From Myxococcota bacterium (GTDB lineage Bacteria; Myxococcota_C; UBA6777), in contig CAUJFU010000465.1 in NCBI GenBank assembly GCA_963169055.1, forward strand, positions 1 to 12,648: 12,648 nucleotides of DNA, given 5' to 3'. Numbering within the stretch: the first letter of the stretch is position 1; every line of letters starts with the position of its first letter. The notes beneath the pieces are model-generated. The model was not told the DNA's origin. It searched no databases and saw only the letters and a program-made list of their open reading frames with translations. This document shows, piece after piece, positions 7,133-12,648 of this stretch. Both the position numbers and the translations under genes were made by a program.

Positions 7133-9100
7133 TTAGCGAAGGAACGGGAAGGTGCGATACAGCCAATCGTGGATCCAGTTCAGCGAATAGTAGTTGTCGT
7201 TGAAGAACTGCACCGTCCGACCGTCGATTACAAACTGCCGCCCAAAGACCAACGCACCAAAGGCGTTGACGACGATCCCCCAAACCAACAACACCAGAAA
7301 CATCCGCTTGATTTGGATGCTGCTGATCGCCAACAACACAACCAAAAACACCGAGTAATCGACGCTAAAGCGATTACCAAAAGTCACCCACCCTGTGTTT
7401 TGGTAAAAAAGCGAGGGCAACAACACAAACAAGGCAGACAGCCAAAGCGCAGCAAACAACGGGCGTTGCCCACGACTCCGAGCAAAGAGCAGATACAAAA
7501 ACAGCGGAGTCGTCAAGAACAAGCTCATCCCGTGGGCATTAAAGAGGATGTAGGGTGTTTTGTTGAGGAACTGCGGCGGAGCCAAAAAGAAGGCGTAGAG
7601 GTTGCGGGGCAGCCAATAAAAACCAAAGAGCCCGTGTTGTAGGGCGCGATCGTACACAGCAGGCAGATACAGATGGCCGAACTCCATCGGGCTGCCAAAG
7701 CGCACAAAGTTGGCGTACATCATCCCCGCTCCCACCGCCAACAACGGCAAAACAAACAGCGCTGCTTTGCCCAACACTTCGCCTGAAAACGGGTTTTTCC
7801 AGCCTTTTTCGCGATCATAGAGCAGTTGGATCACAAAGAAGATCCCCGCCAACAGCAACAGCGGGCGGCACAGAAAAGCCATCCCCAAAAACAAGCCCGC
7901 CCAAAAAGGATGACGCGCCTCCAAACCAAAGTACACGTAGGCCACCGCACAAAAAGCCCCCAACGTCAGCGCGGTGTACCAGACCGTCCCCTGTACAGCC
8001 ACAAAGAAAAACACCGTTCCAAATCCAAACAAAGCGGTAAGCAGGGCATTTTCGTATGTGTTTCGTTCGGAATATCCCCATTCACGGAGCCTTTGCAACA
8101 AAAGAAAAAACAAAGCCACCGTCAGTGCAGCAAAAAACAGCGTAAAGGCGGTATCGTTGTAGCGCATCCGATCCAAACCCAACTTACCTAACAACCACAT
8201 CGGAGCCGCCATCAAAAACGCTGGCAACGGCGGAAACGATACATAGTATTGCCGTTTCCACCCCTTGATCTGCCCCTTCGCAAGGAGCTTTTGTTGCTTG
8301 CGAAGATCCACAAAGCGATGCTTCCCTTGGTACATCCCACGGAAACGGCCTCGCAAGACTTCGCCATTTTTCATCTGCACGACGTACATATAGGCCCAAT
8401 CGTTGTCGAGGACGCGACCCGACACAGGATGTGCTGGTGTATCTTCAAGATGCCAACGTCCCGATAATAGGGCATCTGCCAAAAAAACATAGTGAGGTTG
8501 GTCGGATTGACGGAAGAAACGATTGCCTGAAAAGATCGCAAAGATCAAAAAAGACACCACAAAGATCAACCACGGCCCACGTTTTCCCGCCAATATATCC
8601 AACAGATCGGCAGATGGGGCTGATTTTTCAGTTGTCTTGGAGGTTTCTTTAGACGAAGCGGCTGCGCTTTCCGACTGTTTTAGGGCGGCGGCAGCCGTAA
8701 TCTCCGAAGCAGCGGGAGTATCCACAGATATCTTTGGTGTGGCAGGAGTTTTGGGTTTTGGTTGGGGTGGTTGTGTTGACTCGGTGGATGGGGAAGATAT
8801 CAGCTCTTTTTTTGTGGAAAGTTCGGCAGATGGGGCTTGTGCGACGTGAGAGGAGGCATCGGTGGAAACAGTAGCGACTACGCCTTGGTCTTTTTTTGTT
8901 TCCTCGACGGGTTGGGTGATCGCCGAACGAGTCGCAAGAGCGTCGAGATCCAGCCCCAAAGCCCTTTGGCGGGCGTTGGTAAACGTCGCAACATCGAGTT
9001 CTTGATCGCTATACAAATACAATGTGTTTTCAGGTGGATACATGGCCTCTTGGCGAAACCATAATGCCTCAGAAGGCTTTTTTGTCTCGTGTTGGTTCAT
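7133..9100 (-). CDS. Polytopic membrane glycosyltransferase-like protein (GT-C/GT39-like) with long disordered cytoplasmic N-terminus
   Basis: The protein has 655 residues from ATG 9100, chosen because GGAG lies 8 bases upstream. A TTG at 9133 would add only 11 residues. Residues 1-55 have an ordered-looking motif (ENTLYLYSDQELDVATF). Residues 60-170 are low-complexity Ser/Thr/Ala/Pro/Lys. Membrane segment 1 is at about 177-191. It is followed by SDQPHYVFLADALLSGR (199-215), which occupies the place of the acidic first-loop motif of GT-C enzymes. An approximately 65-residue loop then leads to YVSFPPLPAFLM (286-297), and about ten further hydrophobic segments run to residue 620. The layout fits the GT39/ArnT-like superfamily, which transfers sugars from polyprenyl-phosphate donors on the outer face of the inner membrane; donor and acceptor are unknown. 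It follows another GT39-type gene by 111 bases, probably in one operon. The first loop has no DE pair, so activity is not certain. Confidence 0.8.
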   Translation of the reverse strand: MNQHETKKPSEALWFRQEAMYPPENTLYLYSDQELDVATFTNARQRALGLDLDALATRSAITQPVEETKKDQGVVATVSTDASSHVAQAPSAELSTKKELISSPSTESTQPPQPKPKTPATPKISVDTPAASEITAAAALKQSESAAASSKETSKTTEKSAPSADLLDILAGKRGPWLIFVVSFLIFAIFSGNRFFRQSDQPHYVFLADALLSGRWHLEDTPAHPVSGRVLDNDWAYMYVVQMKNGEVLRGRFRGMYQGKHRFVDLRKQQKLLAKGQIKGWKRQYYVSFPPLPAFLMAAPMWLLGKLGLDRMRYNDTAFTLFFAALTVALFFLLLQRLREWGYSERNTYENALLTALFGFGTVFFFVAVQGTVWYTALTLGAFCAVAYVYFGLEARHPFWAGLFLGMAFLCRPLLLLAGIFFVIQLLYDREKGWKNPFSGEVLGKAALFVLPLLAVGAGMMYANFVRFGSPMEFGHLYLPAVYDRALQHGLFGFYWLPRNLYAFFLAPPQFLNKTPYILFNAHGMSLFLTTPLFLYLLFARSRGQRPLFAALWLSALFVLLPSLFYQNTGWVTFGNRFSVDYSVFLVVLLAISSIQIKRMFLVLLVWGIVVNAFGALVFGRQFVIDGRTVQFFNDNYYSLNWIHDWLYRTFPFLR

Positions 9101-9108
9101 CAAAAAGT

Positions 9109-9112
9109 CTCC
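9109..9112 (-). promoter_or_regulatory. Ribosome binding site deciding the 9100 ATG start
   Basis: Minus-strand GGAG is 8 bases before ATG 9100. The only longer in-frame start is TTG at 9133, which lacks such a site, so 9100 is preferred. Confidence 0.6.
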
Positions 9113-9153
9113 GTGTGTGAAAGGCACAAACAAAAAACACGACCTGCCCTTGT

Positions 9154-9193
9154 TCTCGGACTCATCGCTATGATCGCGAAAAAGAGTCCGAGA
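9154..9193. repeat. Perfect 10-bp inverted repeat between the two glycosyltransferase genes
   Basis: Arms tctcggactc (9154-9163) and gagtccgaga (9184-9193) are exact complements around a 20-base spacer. It starts about 19 bases after the stop of the upstream gene and ends 53 bases before the next start codon. As minus-strand RNA it would form a strong hairpin, but the nearest T-run (TTTTTT) is about 15 bases beyond it, so it is not a standard intrinsic terminator. It could be an RNA stabiliser, a processing site, an attenuator or a protein-binding palindrome. Confidence 0.6.
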
Positions 9194-9211
9194 GATGGGC
9201 GAAAAGAAAGA

Positions 9212-11257
9212 TCACCACCAAACGTTGGGGGGATGATCTTCTTGTTCCCAAAAGGTCAACAAAGGAACGTCATCCAGATAGATCCCGTAGACAGGGGTTC
9301 GCGCTCCCAACACGCTGAGTGCGTGATAATGTTGGTTGCGCAACCACTTTTGGTGGATAAAGGCGATGTAACGGGTGGGTGGATAAGCGCTCCACGCCGC
9401 ACGAATGCGCCCATCCATCAAGCCGTCCTGTAGATACATGCGGTATGAGTCATAATTTGTATCATGAAAATGCACCCACACAGGAGCGCGATCTTGCGCA
9501 GGTGCGTTTGGACTCGAACGCAAAGACCGATTCATCCAAGGCAAAGCATCCCGCATCGTCGTCGCCCAAAAAGCCCGCTGGAGCTTCCAATTGGCACTTC
9601 CACGAGGGCCGCCCACAAAGGTGTTGTAATAAGCCAGCCCATGCGGATGAGAACGCCAAAGGCCGATCAGCGCGGGGCTGAGAAACAAGCAAGCCAAGGC
9701 AATTGCAGAAGCCTGATACACCCGCACGCTCTGAATCGACCACATGGCTCCCCACGACGACAAGAGCCGCTCAAAGGCCACCCCTCCCATCAACGCCAAA
9801 AACGGCCACGCAGGCATCCAATGTTTGGTCCCGCCAAAGATCGGCGTCGAAGGCAAGGCGATCACAGCGATCGGGATCAAAGCATTCAGCAGCCAAAAAA
9901 AGCCTGTCTTGTCCGCTGGGCCGACTGGACGGGGTTGATACTCACGCACGCGCTCTTCTCGCTGCTCCACAAACCAACGCTGGATATCCAGCCAGATATC
10001 CGCCAATCCACGTTGCAAAAGCATCGTCCCTTGGTGGACACGCTCGCCGCGTTGCCCGAAAAACACCGACCCCACAGAACCCACCAACCACAACAACACA
10101 AACGCGATCCCACCGAGCACAAACGGCACCAAACTGGCGATCATCAACACAAACAACAACAAGGGCCGAAACGACGCAAACAGCAAACGCAAAAACACCA
10201 CCACCCACCACAGCAGATGCGTCCCCATCCGCTGCTGTCGCAGCGAGATCCACACTCCCCCCAACATCAACACCATCGTCGCTGCCGGGAACGTCACGAG
10301 CGTCATCACAAACGGAAAGTGCCAAGGGAAGGGCGGTTCCATGTGCAAGATGCCAAAATAATAAGCGTCATAATGCACATGCGCCAAGTGAAACACCACA
10401 TACTCTCGCAGCCAGAAAAAAGTGACGTTTTTCCACGACGCGATACTCAGCGGATTATCCGGCCACAACAGCGGCCACAACCCCACCAACAAGATCGGAG
10501 ACAACACCAAGGTCCATGTCACCGCGCTTGGCAAGGGCTGAAAACGCACTTGATACGAACCACCCGGCAAGATCTTCAATCGAAACTGGTTCCAGTGCTG
10601 CGCCAACCAATACAACCCCAATGGCGCGGGCAAGATCCAAGCATTGTGCTTGGTCGCCAACGCCAGCCCCGCAAAGACACCACACCAAAAACCCCATCCC
10701 GACTGGCGCAAACTCTTCCAAAACGCATAACACACCAACAACCACAACGCACTGACCGGCACATCAAACGCCGCAAGATGCGCATGAAAGAAAAAGCGCG
10801 GAAGCAACATCAGCGAAAAGGCTGCAAACAACCCCACCCGCCGATTCCATACCTCCGTCCCCCACAAATACACCAACAAGATCATCAACGCCGCCCAACA
10901 CATCCCGGGAAACCGATACGCCGTCGCGTTGGACATCCATTTCAAGGTGTCCGCAAACAACCACCACGACGCACCCATCAATAGCTTGGCCAACGGTGGA
11001 TGCTCGTTGTTGTAGCGCCAATAATGCTCGATGCGTTGGCGTTGCAAGGAACGCAATTCCTTGCGATGACGCACCTCCCCCACCAACTCCTTCACCCAGC
11101 TAATGTAGCGGTGTCCCGCCACAAAATAGTACCCCTCATCTCGGGCATAGCCCATCTGTGTTGTACCCAACAAAAACAACAAATAACCGATCGCCAACGC
11201 CCATCCTATCGGGATATCCAATGCGGGTCGATACACTCGACCATAATTTTCTACCAT
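9212..11257 (-). CDS. GT39/PMT_2-family membrane glycosyltransferase
   Basis: The protein has 681 residues from ATG 11257, with purine-rich GGAGCGAGG just upstream. The frame stays open further upstream to 11695, but that part lies in the divergent promoter region and is antisense to the kinase start. Family signs: membrane segment 1 (about 14-34) followed by the acidic pair D40-E41 in RDEGYYF, NEHPPLAKLL (84-93), HAHLAAFDVP (158-167), TKHWMPAWPFLAL (477-489) and a C-terminal soluble part with YNTFVGG (544-550). GT39-type enzymes move a sugar from a dolichyl/undecaprenyl phosphate donor to protein or lipid at the outer face of the membrane, with the first-loop acidic pair as catalytic/metal site; here D40-E41 is present. 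About 12 membrane segments. Odd: residues of about 353-452 hold extra hydrophobic segments and a charged amphipathic stretch (404-440) where relatives usually have a shorter loop. It is probably first in an operon with the 7133-9100 gene. Confidence 0.88.
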   Translation of the reverse strand: MVENYGRVYRPALDIPIGWALAIGYLLFLLGTTQMGYARDEGYYFVAGHRYISWVKELVGEVRHRKELRSLQRQRIEHYWRYNNEHPPLAKLLMGASWWLFADTLKWMSNATAYRFPGMCWAALMILLVYLWGTEVWNRRVGLFAAFSLMLLPRFFFHAHLAAFDVPVSALWLLVCYAFWKSLRQSGWGFWCGVFAGLALATKHNAWILPAPLGLYWLAQHWNQFRLKILPGGSYQVRFQPLPSAVTWTLVLSPILLVGLWPLLWPDNPLSIASWKNVTFFWLREYVVFHLAHVHYDAYYFGILHMEPPFPWHFPFVMTLVTFPAATMVLMLGGVWISLRQQRMGTHLLWWVVVFLRLLFASFRPLLLFVLMIASLVPFVLGGIAFVLLWLVGSVGSVFFGQRGERVHQGTMLLQRGLADIWLDIQRWFVEQREERVREYQPRPVGPADKTGFFWLLNALIPIAVIALPSTPIFGGTKHWMPAWPFLALMGGVAFERLLSSWGAMWSIQSVRVYQASAIALACLFLSPALIGLWRSHPHGLAYYNTFVGGPRGSANWKLQRAFWATTMRDALPWMNRSLRSSPNAPAQDRAPVWVHFHDTNYDSYRMYLQDGLMDGRIRAAWSAYPPTRYIAFIHQKWLRNQHYHALSVLGARTPVYGIYLDDVPLLTFWEQEDHPPNVWW

Positions 11258-11359
11258 CTCGCCTCGCTCCGTTCTCCGTCTCGCTACCCGATCTGCACCA
11301 CAGATCCCGACCACCTTTTCGTCAAGCCGCTTCTGCTTCCATGCGTGCGGTGGGGCATC

Positions 11360-11368
11360 GTTATAGCA
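11360..11368 (-). promoter_or_regulatory. Extended -10 promoter element for the glycosyltransferase operon
   Basis: The minus strand reads TGC TATAAC, an extended -10 (TGn plus five of six TATAAT matches). The -35 is poor (TTGTAT at 19-base spacing), as is common with extended -10 promoters. It predicts a leader of roughly 95 bases before ATG 11257. Confidence 0.4.
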
Positions 11369-11431
11369 CAAATCACCCCCCGCGATACAACGACGCAATC
11401 CTTCTCCACACAACCTCCGCACACCCTTTTC

Positions 11432-11461
11432 TTGGCCCCAAGCCTCTTTTCGTGGTATCCT
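11432..11461 (+). promoter_or_regulatory. Weak candidate promoter for the Ser/Thr kinase gene
   Basis: TTGGCC (11432-11437) and TATCCT (11456-11461) are 18 bases apart, each matching four of six consensus bases. The leader would be about 50 bases. This is a chance-level match supported mainly by position. Confidence 0.25.
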
Positions 11462-11515
11462 GCCGCTCTCTCGCTGCCCCGCATCGGGGATTCCCCAGAG
11501 AGTACGAGGACTTGG

Positions 11516-12648
11516 ATGGCTATTCAGACGCACTTCAAACAATACGAGATCGTCGACAAGATCGGCGACGGTGGCATGGCGGAAGTCTTGCTCGGTCGCT
11601 CGGTCGGTCCCCAAGGCTTCCAGCAAAAAGTTGCGATCAAACGCTTGCACCCTCACATCGCCCGCAATCGCAACAACGTCAAGATGTTCATCCACGAAGC
11701 CCGCCTAATCGCTCGCCTACAACACCCCAATATCGTCCGCATCTTCGACTTCGGCGAAACCGAAGAAACCTATTACATCGTCATGGAGTACGTCGATGGC
11801 CTCAGCCTTACCGACCTACTCCAGCGCAGCGCAATCTCACAAATCCCTCTTCCCCTTCCCATCGGCGTTTACATCATTAGTGAGATCCTCGAAGGACTCC
11901 AACACGCCCACACCGCCAACGATGCCGATGGGCAACCCCTTCACCTCGTTCACCGCGATCTCAGCCCCGATAACATCCTTCTGAGTCGCGAAGGCGAAGT
12001 CAAACTCTCCGATTTTGGAATCGCAAAAAGTCGTATCCAAGAGCACCAAACCCAAACGGGCATGACCAAAGGCAAGATCCTTTATATGTCCCCCGAGCAG
12101 TGCTACGGACGCGAACTCGACCATCGTTCCGATATCTTTTCGATGGGCAACTTGCTTTTCGAGGTCTGCACCCTCGAACGCCTCTTTATGAGCAAAGATA
12201 TCGCTTCCGTCGCCATGGCGATCTGCCACGGCCCCATCAAATCACCCTCCTCCATACGCGCAGGCTTTCCCATCGAACTCGAAGCCATTATCCTCAAAGC
12301 CCTCGAAAGACCGCTTGAATCGCGCTTTCAATCCGCCAAAGAAATGGTTCGCGCTATCAAGCAATTCATGCAAAGCCACGAATACTACGTCTCCCGCGAC
12401 GATCTCAAAGCCTTCATTGAGCTGTTGCTCTTTGAAGGCACCATCGCCGAACAACACATCGCCTCCCTCGATCTCCCTCACTCAGGCCCCATGAACGCCC
12501 CCCTCCCCTCCGTCTCTCAAAATATCCGCATCCAAACTCCCCCACGCCCCGTCAATTATATCCCTCTCACCCCTCTTCCTTTTCATGTCCGCCTCCGCCC
12601 TTCCAATCCTCCCCCCGCTCAGACCTCACCACCCCCACGCGCCCTCTA
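11516..12648 (+). CDS. Eukaryotic-type Ser/Thr protein kinase (partial, C-terminus off the right edge)
   Basis: ATG 11516 has GAGGA about 5 bases upstream, and 377 codons are visible. The kinase domain spans about 10-290 with all key residues: glycine loop GDGGMAEV (17-24), VAIK with K42, helix-C glutamate E61 (FIHEARLIARLQHPNIV), HRDLSPDN with D148 and N153, DFG 166-168, and YMSPEQ (190-195) in place of APE. It is therefore predicted to be an active kinase. The HRDLSPDN and KGK..YMSPEQ forms are common in myxobacterial-type kinases. After about residue 330 the sequence becomes a Pro-rich tail, so any membrane segment or sensor domain would lie beyond the window. It is transcribed divergently from the glycosyltransferase operon; a regulatory link is possible but inferred. 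Substrates are unknown. The coding strand becomes extremely C-rich in the last 150 bases, in line with the proline content. Confidence 0.93.
   Translation, partial: MAIQTHFKQYEIVDKIGDGGMAEVLLGRSVGPQGFQQKVAIKRLHPHIARNRNNVKMFIHEARLIARLQHPNIVRIFDFGETEETYYIVMEYVDGLSLTDLLQRSAISQIPLPLPIGVYIISEILEGLQHAHTANDADGQPLHLVHRDLSPDNILLSREGEVKLSDFGIAKSRIQEHQTQTGMTKGKILYMSPEQCYGRELDHRSDIFSMGNLLFEVCTLERLFMSKDIASVAMAICHGPIKSPSSIRAGFPIELEAIILKALERPLESRFQSAKEMVRAIKQFMQSHEYYVSRDDLKAFIELLLFEGTIAEQHIASLDLPHSGPMNAPLPSVSQNIRIQTPPRPVNYIPLTPLPFHVRLRPSNPPPAQTSPPPRAL

Larger units (their letters stand above)
11258..11515. promoter_or_regulatory. Divergent promoter region between the glycosyltransferase operon and the kinase
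   Basis: This 258-base gap separates head-to-head genes, so promoters for both directions should lie here. It holds a minus-strand extended -10 candidate (11360-11368), a weaker plus-strand promoter candidate (11432-11461), and the symmetrical GC element 11477-11496 just before the kinase ribosome binding site. Confidence 0.55.

Noticed and set aside
4900-7200. Replication origin or terminus at the skew change
   Set aside because: There are no DnaA-box cluster, dif-like site or replication genes that I can see, and membrane-protein composition can produce much of the skew.
9464-10984. Plus-strand open frame of 506 codons
   Set aside because: It is antisense to the GT39 gene and made almost entirely of His, Gln, Pro, Arg and Thr. 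It is a codon-bias shadow of a hydrophobic protein.
11258-11695. N-terminal extension of the GT39 protein by 146 residues
   Set aside because: The added sequence has no membrane or GT-C features, crosses the divergent intergenic region and runs antisense to the kinase start. ATG 11257 has a ribosome site and starts just before the first membrane helix.

Overview
The window shows a bacterial chromosome segment with five protein genes: four on the minus strand and one, cut by the right edge, on the plus strand. I see no tRNA, rRNA, CRISPR array, transposase, integrase or phage gene. The lineage cannot be fixed from the sequence alone. A eukaryotic-type Ser/Thr kinase with the HRDLSPDN/YMSPEQ signature, tandem sulfatase-modifying-factor-like domains on a HEAT-repeat protein, a Cys-rich lipoprotein and GT39-type membrane glycosyltransferases together suggest a Gram-negative Myxococcota/'deltaproteobacterial'-type organism. 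GC is about 55-65% in the blocks I sampled by eye. This assignment is inference.

Layout, left to right. (1) 1-5896, minus: most of a giant membrane protein, at least 1965 residues with its C-terminus off the left edge. It has about six N-terminal membrane segments, an acidic low-complexity linker, a long alpha-helical/HEAT array, a Pro/Glu linker, and two degenerate FGE-sulfatase (formylglycine-generating-enzyme-like) domains separated by a Pro-rich hinge. (2) 6047-6814, minus: a cysteine-rich lipoprotein with a clear lipobox, followed by a good intrinsic terminator. (3) 7133-9100, minus: a polytopic glycosyltransferase-like protein with a 175-residue disordered cytoplasmic N-terminus. (4) 9212-11257, minus: a GT39/PMT-type membrane glycosyltransferase. 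Genes 4 and 3 are 111 bases apart and probably cotranscribed, with a perfect 10-bp inverted repeat between them. (5) 11516 to the right edge, plus: a Ser/Thr protein kinase transcribed divergently from gene 4 across a 258-base intergenic region.

The two membrane glycosyltransferases probably act on lipid-linked sugars at the cell envelope. The kinase beside them and the giant protein are signalling or scaffold-like. No sequence evidence ties the five genes into one pathway. The giant HEAT/FGE-like protein is the best candidate for something undescribed: its C-terminus carries an internal duplication of about 310-320 residues (helical lead plus FGE-like domain), and both copies look catalytically degenerate. 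Many long open frames on the opposite strand of genes 1 and 4 are shadows caused by codon bias.
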